A stretch of 6,646 nt of DNA from Comamonas sp. (GTDB lineage: Bacteria; Pseudomonadota; Gammaproteobacteria; Burkholderiales; Burkholderiaceae_C). Where the stretch lies: NCBI GenBank assembly GCA_019236485.1, contig JAFAIY010000083.1, forward strand, positions 1-6,646. The letters run 5' to 3'. A program made the position numbers and the translations under genes. Shown here one piece after another: positions 1-5,245 of the stretch. The notes under the pieces are model-generated. The model saw only the letters and a program-made list of their open reading frames with translations, did not search any database and was not told the DNA's origin. Position 1 is the first letter of the stretch. Each line of letters opens with the position of its first letter.

Positions 1-159
1 CTGCCCATCAAGTTCGCCGCGACCATCGAAGAGGCGCTGGGCCGCTCGCCCGATCGTCCCGCCAAGTTCGACGGCATCGAGGATCTGCCCAAGCGCGTGG
101 TCGTGATGGCCGCCGACGTGGAACAGGTCAAGGCCTTTATTGCCGCAAACTGCAAATAA
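1..159 (+). CDS. thrC: Threonine synthase, C-terminal end (partial)
   Basis: Frame 1 is open from the first base to a TAA at 157-159 and gives 52 residues, starting LPIKFAATIEEALG and ending VKAFIAANCK. The segment PIKFAATIEEALGR followed by RPAKFDGIEDLPKR fits my memory of the extreme C-terminus of the longer, beta-proteobacterial type of threonine synthase. That enzyme is a PLP-dependent cytosolic enzyme converting O-phosphohomoserine to threonine and phosphate, the last step of threonine biosynthesis. The PLP lysine and the catalytic core lie upstream, outside the window. In Burkholderiales thrC often sits just upstream of molybdenum cofactor genes, as here, which supports the call. A terminator at 307-342 separates it from mobB, so the two are probably transcribed separately. 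Confidence 0.85.
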   Translation: MPIKFAATIEEALGRSPDRPAKFDGIEDLPKRVVVMAADVEQVKAFIAANCK

Positions 160-175
160 AGCCCTGCGGGATTAA

Positions 176-296
176 GAGCGGCTAACACGACCCAGCAAAC
201 CGAAGGTTTGCGGTTGAGACGAGGCGCGAAGCCGCGGGCAGTACAGAAGTACGACAAGGCGAAGCAACGACGTATCAAGGGTTGTGTTGGCGGCTC
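176..296. repeat. 121-base element with imperfect terminal inverted repeats
   Basis: The left end GAGCGGCTAACACGACCC (176-193) and right end GGGTTGTGTTGGCGGCTC (279-296) are inverted copies matching at 15 of 18 positions. As RNA, 17 of 18 pairs form, because two of the three mismatches become G-U. Inside lie a perfect 7-base stem GCAAACC/GGTTTGC (195-201 and 205-211) and a short GTAC/GTAC dyad (241-252). The element has no coding capacity and ends 10 bases before the thrC terminator. It resembles a REP or MITE-type non-autonomous repeat. From memory, similar intergenic sequences recur in Comamonadaceae genomes, but the copy number is not checkable here. No clear target-site duplication is visible at its edges. 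Confidence 0.65.
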
Positions 297-306
297 CAAG
301 CTGGAC

Positions 307-342
307 AAGCACCTGGAGCCTGGCTGCAGGTGCTTTTCTTTT
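307..342 (+). terminator. Rho-independent terminator of thrC
   Basis: A perfect 9-base stem AAGCACCTG (307-315) pairs with CAGGTGCTT (327-335) around an 11-base loop and runs directly into TTCTTTT. This is a textbook intrinsic terminator 147 bases after the thrC stop, beyond the inverted-repeat element. Confidence 0.85.
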
Positions 343-349
343 GGAGTGA

Positions 350-392
350 AATAGGCTCTAGCGCTTATAGGTAAAGCGCTGGTAGCTATCAG
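350..392. repeat. AGCGCT-dyad intergenic repeat (copy 1)
   Basis: The segment holds AGCGCTT (360-366), a 7-base loop and AAGCGCT (374-380), a perfect 7-base dyad. It is flanked by GGCTCT on the left and TAGCTATCA on the right. This layout (TGATAGC, then AGCGCTT, loop, AAGCGCT, GAGCC when read on the other strand) is one I associate with a short repeat found in many Comamonadaceae intergenic regions. A degenerate copy in the opposite orientation lies at 4651-4690. It is placed 30 bases upstream of mobB, so it may lie in that gene's promoter or leader region. No convincing promoter hexamers were found between the thrC terminator and mobB. Confidence 0.55.
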
Positions 393-421
393 ATTAGGTA
401 TTTCAGCAAGGTGATGCAGGC

Positions 422-964
422 ATGAAGGTCATAGGCTTTGCCGGATATTCGGGCGTGGGCAAGACCACGCTGGTCGAGGCCCTGGTGGCGCTGCTCAGGC
501 AGCGCGGGCTCAAGGTTTCGGTCGTCAAGCATGCCCATCATTTGTTCGATGTGGACCGCGAAGGCAAGGACAGCTGGCGTCATCGCCAGGCCGGAGCCTA
601 CGAGGTGCTGCTGGCCTCGGAGAGGCGCATGGCGCTGATGCGCGAGCACGAGCAGCCTCTGGAGCTCAGCGTGCACGACATGCTGGCCCAGCTGGACCCG
701 GGCGTGGACTGGGTGCTGGTCGAAGGCTTCAAGCATGGCGATATGCCCAAGATCGAGGTCTGGCGCCTGCAACAGGATCGCCTCGCCAAAGGCAAGACCA
801 TAGACCCGCTCTATCCGCATGACGCCAGGGTGCTGGCTGTGGCCACCGATGTGGCCCGGGACCTGCCGCAAGCGCCCAGCCAGCCGGTGCTGGACCTGAA
901 CCGGCCGCAGGCCGTGCTGCAGTGGCTGCTGGATAGGGCAGACTCTCTGGAATACAAGAATTGA
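422..964 (+). CDS. mobB: Molybdopterin-guanine dinucleotide biosynthesis protein B (MobB)
   Basis: The 180-residue product has the full MobB layout. It opens with a P-loop, GYSGVGKTT (residues 8-16), followed by a strongly family-typical block KHAHHLFDVD then GKDSWRHRQAGA (36-59). A Walker-B-like strand DWVLVEGFK (96-104) follows. MobB is a cytosolic GTP-binding accessory protein that helps MobA attach GMP to molybdenum cofactor, giving the bis-MGD form used by DMSO-reductase-family enzymes. The length matches the family. The ATG at 422 is chosen because residues 1-16 are the expected beta strand plus P-loop, and AAGGTG (408-413) gives a Shine-Dalgarno sequence 8 bases upstream. It is the first gene of the mobB-moeA-moaD operon; its TGA (962-964) lies just before the moeA ribosome binding site. 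MobA is not in the window. Confidence 0.93.
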   Translation: MKVIGFAGYSGVGKTTLVEALVALLRQRGLKVSVVKHAHHLFDVDREGKDSWRHRQAGAYEVLLASERRMALMREHEQPLELSVHDMLAQLDPGVDWVLVEGFKHGDMPKIEVWRLQQDRLAKGKTIDPLYPHDARVLAVATDVARDLPQAPSQPVLDLNRPQAVLQWLLDRADSLEYKN

Positions 965-970
965 GGAAAG
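963..970 (+). promoter_or_regulatory. Ribosome binding site deciding the moeA start
   Basis: GAGGAAAG sits 8 bases before the ATG at 979, ideal spacing. The alternative TTG at 961 would overlap the mobB stop (TTGA) but has no ribosome binding site of its own and would place this purine-rich site inside the gene. The ATG at 979 is therefore preferred. Confidence 0.7.
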
Positions 971-978
971 ACATCGCA

Positions 979-2226
979 ATGCAAGCACAGCGCAAACCGC
1001 TCAAGCCCCTGGACGACGCTCTGCAGGAGCTGCTGGCCCATGCCCGGCCCTTGGCGGGTGCCCAGCAGGTGGACACTTTCGATGCCGATGGCCGGGTGCT
1101 GCTGCAGGCCGCGGTATCGCCGCTGCAGGTGCCGCCGCAGGACAATTCGGCCATGGACGGCTATGCGGTGCGGGCCGCCGAATGCGTGGGCGGGGATGCG
1201 GTGCTGCCGGTTTCCCAGCGCATTCCCGCGGGCACCGCGCCCGAGGCCCTGGTCGCAGGCTCGGTGGCGCGCATCTTCACGGGCGCGCCCGTGCCCGCAG
1301 GGGCCGATGCCATCGTGATGCAGGAAGACTGCGAGGCCCTGGAAGACGGTCGCGTGCGCATCAAGGCCCGGCCTGCAGTGGGGCAGTGGATACGCGGCTC
1401 GGGCGAGGACATCGCTCAGGGTGCCACGGTCATAGAAGCGGGCACGCGGCTCACGCCCGCCCATCTGGGGCTGGCTGCCAGCATGGGCTTTGCGAGTCTG
1501 CAGGTCGCACGCAAGCCGCGCGTGGCCCTGTTCTCCACGGGGGACGAGCTGGTCATGCCAGGCACCGTGGCGCCGCAGGACATGAAGCCCGGCAGCATCT
1601 ACAACAGCAACCGCTTCTTTTTGCGCGCCTTGCTGCTGCGCATGGGCTGCGAGGTGACGGACCTGGGCATAGTGCCCGATGACCGCGAGGCCACGATTGC
1701 GGCGCTGGCCGATGCCGCCATGGACCATGATGTGATCGTCACCAGCGGCGGCGTCTCGGTGGGCGAGGAAGACCATATCAAGCCCGCGGTGCAGCATCTG
1801 GGCCAGCTCGACCTCTGGCAGATCAGCATCAAGCCCGGCAAGCCTTTTGCCTATGGCCGCGTGAACCGCGAGTCCGGCACGGGCTTTGCGCATTTCATAG
1901 GCCTGCCCGGCAATCCGGTGTCCAGCTTTGTGACCTTTCAGGTGCTGGTGCGCCCGTTTCTGCTGCGCCTGCAGGGCGTGCAGAACGTGCTGCCGCGCGC
2001 CATCGAGGCGCGCGCGGACTTTGCCTGGCCCAAGGGCGACAAGCGCCGCGAATTCCTGCGCGTGCGCTACAACGAGCGTGGCGGACTCGAGCTGTTCCGC
2101 AACCAGAGCTCGGGCGTGCTGACTTCCACGGCCTGGGGCGATGGCGTGGTGGACAACCCCGCCGGCACGGCGATTGCCGAAGGCGACAGCGTGCGCTTTA
2201 TCCCGTTTGCAGAACTCATGGCCTGA
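979..2226 (+). CDS. moeA: Molybdopterin molybdenumtransferase MoeA
   Basis: The 415-residue product matches MoeA in length (E. coli about 411) and motif order. MoeA inserts molybdate into adenylylated molybdopterin, with release of AMP, to form active molybdenum cofactor in the cytosol. The N-terminal part carries the hallmark PPQDNSAMDGYAVR, with Asp60 aligning to the catalytic Asp59 of E. coli MoeA. The molybdopterin-binding domain carries FSTGDEL, then GIVPDDREATI, then TSGGVSVGEEDH (255-266). After it comes GLPGNPVSSFVTF, the conserved turn before the C-terminal beta-barrel domain. No key residue appears missing. It lies 14 bases after mobB and 10 bases before moaD, in an operon of cofactor genes. 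A TTG at 961 would add six residues but is less likely (see the ribosome binding site). Confidence 0.95.
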   Translation: MQAQRKPLKPLDDALQELLAHARPLAGAQQVDTFDADGRVLLQAAVSPLQVPPQDNSAMDGYAVRAAECVGGDAVLPVSQRIPAGTAPEALVAGSVARIFTGAPVPAGADAIVMQEDCEALEDGRVRIKARPAVGQWIRGSGEDIAQGATVIEAGTRLTPAHLGLAASMGFASLQVARKPRVALFSTGDELVMPGTVAPQDMKPGSIYNSNRFFLRALLLRMGCEVTDLGIVPDDREATIAALADAAMDHDVIVTSGGVSVGEEDHIKPAVQHLGQLDLWQISIKPGKPFAYGRVNRESGTGFAHFIGLPGNPVSSFVTFQVLVRPFLLRLQGVQNVLPRAIEARADFAWPKGDKRREFLRVRYNERGGLELFRNQSSGVLTSTAWGDGVVDNPAGTAIAEGDSVRFIPFAELMA

Positions 2227-2236
2227 AGGAGCCGGC

Positions 2237-2491
2237 ATGCATCAGATCACCGTCCGATACTTTGCTTCCATCCGCGAAGCCATGGGCTCCGGCCACGAAA
2301 GCCTGCAGACGGCAGCCGCCACCGTGGGCAGGCTGCGCGAGGAACTCATGGGCCGCAGCGCTGCCGCAGCCCAGGCCCTGGCCGCGGGCAAGGCCGTGCG
2401 CATGGCGCTGAACCAGACCATGTGCGAAGGCGATACCGAAATCCGCAGCGGCGACGAAGTGGCTTTTTTCCCGCCGGTGACCGGCGGCTGA
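2237..2491 (+). CDS. moaD: Molybdopterin synthase small subunit / sulfur carrier MoaD
   Basis: The 84-residue ubiquitin-fold protein begins MHQITVRYFASIREAMG, the usual first strand and helix of MoaD. It ends SGDEVAFFPPVTGG, with the diagnostic C-terminal Gly-Gly. MoeB adenylylates that glycine, which is then converted to a thiocarboxylate; MoaD delivers the sulfur to precursor Z (cPMP) within the MoaD2-MoaE2 synthase to form molybdopterin. The ATG at 2237 has a near-perfect GAAGGAG (2225-2231) five bases upstream that overlaps the moeA stop, so it is probably translated together with moeA. Starts further upstream in the same frame run through moeA and are not credible. The partner gene moaE, expected next, is not found; a repeat-rich gap follows instead. 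Confidence 0.93.
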   Translation: MHQITVRYFASIREAMGSGHESLQTAAATVGRLREELMGRSAAAAQALAAGKAVRMALNQTMCEGDTEIRSGDEVAFFPPVTGG

Positions 2492-2713
2492 ATTGGGCTT
2501 CCCCTGAGCCGCTTTGCGGCTTCCTCCTGAGGTGGACGACACCTTCGCCGCGGGCGGCCCTTGCTGGGTGTCCCTGGCTTCGGGGGCACCAGTCTCATAA
2601 AGCCTGGGCGGTGTCTGGAGCGCTGAAATGCAACGGCCTGTGCCCGGCGGCGCCGGCCGTTTTTCATGGGCGGGCCGCTCTCTTTGGTGCCGCTCGCAGC
2701 CCGCGTGGAGGCT
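2492..2713. repeat. Hairpin-rich non-coding intergenic repeat
   Basis: No plausible gene lies in this stretch. It holds successive inverted repeats: AGCCGC/GCGGCT (2507-2512 and 2516-2521) flanked by two CCTGAG copies, and a bulged stem CTGGGTGTCCC with GGGGCACCAG around 2564-2592. The next is the terminator-like stem at 2632-2664. The blocks TGGACGACACCTTCG and GGCGGCCCTTGCTGGGTGTC are ones I recognise as recurring between genes in Acidovorax, Comamonas and Delftia genomes, so I read the segment as a family-typical dispersed repeat or a mosaic of several. That identification is from memory and needs a copy-number search. The rest of the gap, 2714-2820, is the atoE upstream region. Confidence 0.55.
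2632..2664 (+). terminator. Probable Rho-independent terminator after moaD
   Basis: AACGGCC (2632-2638) pairs perfectly with GGCCGTT (2655-2661) around a GC-rich 16-base loop, and the 3' arm runs into TTTTT (2660-2664). It lies 141 bases after the moaD stop and would end the mobB-moeA-moaD transcript before atoE. The longer than usual loop lowers certainty. Confidence 0.55.
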
Positions 2714-2734
2714 TCAGCGTGGGACTACCTACTA

Positions 2735-2749
2735 GGGTTATCCCATGGG
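2735..2749. promoter_or_regulatory. Adjacent dyads upstream of atoE (possible operator)
   Basis: GGGTTATCCC (2735-2744, GGG and CCC arms around TTAT) overlaps the perfect palindrome CCCATGGG (2742-2749), followed by a run of seven T. This AT-richer island in the atoE upstream region could be a regulator binding site. No clear -35/-10 pair could be assigned, so the function is a guess. Confidence 0.25.
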
Positions 2750-2820
2750 TTTTTTTGTCGTTTAGGCGACTTTCCTTCCAGAGAATGCAGCGCTTCTTTA
2801 AGCAAGAAAGCGTTGAACTC

Positions 2821-4248
2821 ATGACAACTCACGTCAATATGGAGGAGACCCGCTCGGCGCGCTTTGCCATGCGCTGTGCGAGCTGGGCGGAAAAGTGGTT
2901 CCCGGATTCCTGGGTGTTTGCCGTGGTCGGCATCTGCATCGTGGTGCTCGCGGCTTTTGCGATAGGCGCACCCGTGCACGACACCAGCAAGGCCTTCGGC
3001 AAGGGTTTCTGGAGCCTGATTCCCTTCACCATGCAGATGGCCTTTGTAGTCATAGGCGGCTATGTGGTGGCCAGCTCCGGGCCCGCATCCCGGCTCATCG
3101 AGGCCCTGGCCCGCGTGCCGCGCAACGGCCGCTCGGCCGTGGCCTGGGTGGCTTTTGTGTCCATGACGGCCTCGCTGCTGAACTGGGGCCTGAGCCTGGT
3201 GTTCGGCGGCCTGCTGGTCAAGGCCCTGGCGCGCCGCAGCGACATCAAGATGGATTATCGCGCCGCGGGCGCCGCGGTCTATCTGGGCCTGGGCGCCGTC
3301 TGGGCGCTGGGCATCTCGTCTTCGGCGGCCCAGTTGCAGGCCAATGCGGCCAGCCTGCCGCCCGGCATTCTGGCGATCACCGGAGTGATTCCGTTCACGC
3401 AGACCATCTTCATGTGGCAGTCCGGCGTGATGCTGGCGGTGCTGATGCTGGTGTCCATCGTCGTGGCCTATATGACGGCCCCCGGCGACCAGGCGGCCCG
3501 CGATGCCGCGCAGTGCGAGGTGGACATCCAGGCCGAGGCCGTGAAGACCGCGGCCAGGCCCAGCCGTCCCGGCGAATGGCTGGAGTACAGCCCGATTCTC
3601 ATCATCATGCTGGTGGCGCTGACCGTGGGCTGGATGGTCGAGGAGTTCTCGAGCAAGCCCTTCATCCAGGCGATCTCGGGCCTCAACACCTACAACCTGA
3701 TCTTTCTGATGGCGGGGGCGCTGCTGCACTGGCGTCCGCGCAGCTTCCTCGATGCCGTGGCGCGCGCAGTGCCCACCACCACCGGCGTGCTGATCCAGTT
3801 TCCGCTTTATGGCGCGATCGCCGCCATCATGACCGAGGTCAAGGGTGCGGACGGAGCGAGCATCGCCCACCATATCTCCACCTTCTTCACCCATTTCGCC
3901 ACGCATGACACCTATGCGCTGCTCATGGGCACCTACTCGGCCGTGCTGGGCTTTTTCCTGCCCTCGGGCGGCGGCAAGTGGATCATCGAAGCACCTTATG
4001 TGATGCAGGTGGCCAATGATTTGCACTACCACCTGGGCTGGGCCGTGCAGATCTACAACGCGGCCGAGGCCCTGCCCAATCTGATCAACCCCTTCTACAT
4101 GCTGCCGCTGTTGGGCGTGCTGGGCCTGAAGGCGCGCGATCTGATCGGTTTCAGCTTTGTGCAACTGCTGGTTCACACACCGCTGGTGCTGTTCCTGCTA
4201 TGGTTCCTGGGTCAGACCCTGAGCTATATCCCTCCTGTGATGCCATGA
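2821..4248 (+). CDS. atoE: Short-chain fatty acid transporter, AtoE family
   Basis: The 475-residue hydrophobic protein fits the AtoE (SCFA transporter) family, whose E. coli member has 440 residues and takes up short-chain fatty acids such as acetoacetate and butyrate across the inner membrane. An amphipathic start leads to EKWFPDSWVFAVVG (25-38), equivalent to the RWLPDPLIFAM region of E. coli AtoE. Then come KGFWSLIPFTMQMAFVVI (61-78), NWGLSLVFGG (121-130) and the signature FFLPSGGGKWIIEAPYV (378-394). About ten to twelve membrane segments are visible, the first at 31-50 and the last near 443-468, with a hydrophilic loop at about 222-255. ATG 2821 is chosen for length and a weak AAGAAAG site upstream; ATG 2785 (12 residues longer) and 2839 are alternatives. 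Its stop overlaps the next gene by ATGA. No CoA-transferase or thiolase gene, the usual AtoE partners, is beside it. Confidence 0.9.
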   Translation: MTTHVNMEETRSARFAMRCASWAEKWFPDSWVFAVVGICIVVLAAFAIGAPVHDTSKAFGKGFWSLIPFTMQMAFVVIGGYVVASSGPASRLIEALARVPRNGRSAVAWVAFVSMTASLLNWGLSLVFGGLLVKALARRSDIKMDYRAAGAAVYLGLGAVWALGISSSAAQLQANAASLPPGILAITGVIPFTQTIFMWQSGVMLAVLMLVSIVVAYMTAPGDQAARDAAQCEVDIQAEAVKTAARPSRPGEWLEYSPILIIMLVALTVGWMVEEFSSKPFIQAISGLNTYNLIFLMAGALLHWRPRSFLDAVARAVPTTTGVLIQFPLYGAIAAIMTEVKGADGASIAHHISTFFTHFATHDTYALLMGTYSAVLGFFLPSGGGKWIIEAPYVMQVANDLHYHLGWAVQIYNAAEALPNLINPFYMLPLLGVLGLKARDLIGFSFVQLLVHTPLVLFLLWFLGQTLSYIPPVMP

Positions 4249-4598
4249 CCCAAGCTGCCGATTTGCCCACTCCCGAAGTCAACCCCGAGATCAGCGCGCG
4301 TACCCGCAAGGCGCTGGCCGAAGCGCGCGAGCGCGGCGTCAAGCTCGGCTCTGCTGGCGCGGCCAATATCCGCGCCACGGTGGAAAAGCGCAAATCGGCG
4401 GCCGATGCCTTTGCCAAGCAGCATCAGGCCCTGTTTGCCGAGCTGCAGGCAAAAGGCCTGACTCACCGCGCCATGGCGGCCGAGCTCAATGCGCGCGGCA
4501 TTGCTGCGGCCAAGGGCGGCGAATGGACGCACGGCCAAGTGCAGCGCATTCTGAACCGCTATGCGGACTGGAAGGCTGCGGAAGCGGGTGACGCCTGA
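4245..4598 (+). CDS. Serine recombinase C-terminal-like small protein (lacks catalytic domain)
   Basis: The 117-residue protein starts with about 14 unremarkable residues. Then comes ISARTRKALAEARERGVKLG (16-35), which closely resembles the end of the catalytic domain and long E-helix of resolvase/invertase serine recombinases. A basic linker follows, then a helix-turn-helix-like block GLTHRAMAAELNARGI (71-86) and GGEWTHGQVQRILNRY (91-106), as in the DNA-binding C-terminal part of those enzymes. The catalytic Ser/Arg residues are absent, so it should not cut DNA; a DNA-binding role is the reasonable inference. ATG 4245 overlaps the atoE stop (ATGA), indicating translational coupling. A start at 4200, inside atoE, is possible but less likely. 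It is either a domesticated recombinase remnant or a small DNA-binding protein linked to atoE. Confidence 0.7.
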   Translation: MTQAADLPTPEVNPEISARTRKALAEARERGVKLGSAGAANIRATVEKRKSAADAFAKQHQALFAELQAKGLTHRAMAAELNARGIAAAKGGEWTHGQVQRILNRYADWKAAEAGDA

Positions 4599-4616
4599 GG
4601 CCGCCACGTCCATGGA

Positions 4617-4651
4617 AAAGCCGTGCGGCGCTTGCTGCACGGCTTTGTTTT
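4617..4651 (+). terminator. Rho-independent terminator of the atoE unit
   Basis: A perfect 10-base stem AAAGCCGTGC (4617-4626) pairs with GCACGGCTTT (4637-4646) around a 10-base loop, followed by GTTTTG. It starts 19 bases after the stop of the recombinase-like gene and ends the atoE two-gene unit. Confidence 0.85.
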
Positions 4652-4690
4652 GATAGCACTTGGCGCTTGCTAACGCTGGGCTGGAGGCCG
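4651..4690. repeat. AGCGCT-dyad intergenic repeat (degenerate copy 2, reverse orientation)
   Basis: TGATAGC (4651-4657), then GGCGCTT (4662-4668), AACGCT (4672-4677) and GGAGGCC (4683-4689) follow the same order as the reverse complement of the element at 350-392. The dyad has decayed and the loop is shortened. It directly abuts the upstream terminator. The match is by eye and weak beyond the TGATAGC and GCGCTT blocks. Confidence 0.35.
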
Positions 4691-4705
4691 ATGAAGCCTC
4701 AAGGT

Positions 4706-4735
4706 TTGGCTGTCCTGGCCGCCAAGACTTACAAT
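4706..4735 (+). promoter_or_regulatory. Putative sigma-70 promoter for the GIY-YIG/MarR/unknown unit
   Basis: TTGGCT (4706-4711) and TACAAT (4730-4735) are separated by 18 bases. The -10 matches the consensus at 5 of 6 positions and the -35 at 3 of 6. It lies just downstream of a terminator and upstream of the three-gene unit, where a promoter is needed. Transcription would start near 4742 and leave a leader of about 130 bases. Confidence 0.5.
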
Positions 4736-4873
4736 GCGGGCTTCAGGTGCCGGGGGGCGCCTGCCCGCACAAGAGGCTCTCACCCCTGTTTCGATTCGGA
4801 TCATGTTCTGACAGACCATGGTTGCCGTACGGGCCCAGCGCGGGGGGCTGTGCACGCAACCCGGAGCACTGTC
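4736..4873 (+). promoter_or_regulatory. Structured 5' leader of the GIY-YIG gene
   Basis: CAGGTGCC (4744-4751) and GGCGCCTG (4756-4763) form an 8-base hairpin with a GGGG loop, extendable by GCGGG (4736-4740) and CCCGC (4764-4768). Further down, nested pairings are possible: GACAG (4810-4814) with CTGTC (4869-4873, ending at the base before the start codon), GGTTGC (4820-4825) with GCAACC (4856-4861), and GCCC (4833-4836) with GGGC (4845-4848). The ribosome binding site CGGAG (4862-4866) would sit in an internal loop of this fold. No known riboswitch consensus was recognised. The folding is by eye; GC-rich DNA gives such pairings often. Confidence 0.35.
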
Positions 4874-5245
4874 ATGACTTCCTCCTCTCTTTCCCCCCAG
4901 GCGCGGCGCGCTATGGTGCGGGACTACAAGCAATCCTTTCCCCCTTTGGGCATTTACGCCGTGCGCTGCGAGGCCGCCGGACTGCTGCGTCTGGGCGCCA
5001 GCCGCAATGTGGACGGCATGCTCAACCGCATACGCTTTGAGCTGGCCACCGGCTTGCAGCGCGATGCGCAGCTCAGCCAGGCCTGGGCCAGACATGGTGA
5101 GCAGGCTTTTCGCTTCGAGGTGCTGGACCGCGTCAAGCAGCGTGCCGACCCTGACTTTGACTACGAGGCCGAGCTCCAGGCCCTGCTGGCGCTGTGGCAG
5201 GCCGAGCTGCAGCCGGACCCCACCGCTGCCGGAGACCAGCCATGA
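4874..5245 (+). CDS. GIY-YIG nuclease-fold family protein (degenerate motif)
   Basis: This 123-residue protein has the small GIY-YIG layout. It shows PPLGIYAVRC (23-32), then LLRLGASRNVDGMLNR (37-52) and RFELATGLQRDAQLSQAW (54-71), ending GEQAFRFEVLDRV (75-87). A similar small family in other bacteria, seen from memory, reads MGVYQIKN, then IFVGSSRNL, then RKFELEMG, then AFVFEVLE. GIY motifs are clear, but the second triad is RLG (39-41) rather than YIG. The usual catalytic Arg may be R52 or R54, and the C-terminal Glu of canonical nucleases is uncertain. Nuclease activity is thus not assured; a nucleic-acid-binding role is possible. The ATG at 4874 has CGGAG (4862-4866) seven bases upstream; an in-frame ATG at 4667 lies upstream of the inferred promoter and the extension looks non-coding. 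Its TGA overlaps the next start by ATGA. Confidence 0.75.
   Translation: MTSSSLSPQARRAMVRDYKQSFPPLGIYAVRCEAAGLLRLGASRNVDGMLNRIRFELATGLQRDAQLSQAWARHGEQAFRFEVLDRVKQRADPDFDYEAELQALLALWQAELQPDPTAAGDQP

Noticed and set aside
341..370. Possible mobB promoter TTGGAG (341-346) and TTATAG (365-370), 18-base spacer
   Set aside because: The hexamers are poor, they overlap the terminator tail and the AGCGCT repeat, and I could not distinguish them from chance.
811..2238. Long open frame on the minus strand across moeA (475 codons)
   Set aside because: It lies entirely antisense to mobB and moeA, and its product is rich in His, Arg, Gly and Ala with no recognisable domain. It is an artefact of GC-rich third positions in the real genes.
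2471..2487. Perfect dyad CCGCCGGTGACCGGCGG at the moaD end as a terminator
   Set aside because: It encodes the required PPVTGG tail and has no T-run after it, so the symmetry is probably a by-product of Pro and Gly codons.
2422..2820. N-terminal extension of atoE back into moaD in the same frame
   Set aside because: The extension overlaps moaD, crosses a probable terminator and reads as non-conserved, proline/arginine-rich residues. The family start matches the region near 2821.
2725..4176. Long open frame on the minus strand across atoE (483 codons)
   Set aside because: It is antisense to a clear transporter gene, and its product is His/Gln/Gly-rich low-complexity sequence. It is a shadow of the sense codons.
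4667..4873. N-terminal extension of the GIY-YIG gene from the ATG at 4667
   Set aside because: It would begin upstream of the inferred promoter and translate the hairpin-rich leader. The ATG at 4874 has a good ribosome binding site, and the conserved core begins soon after it.
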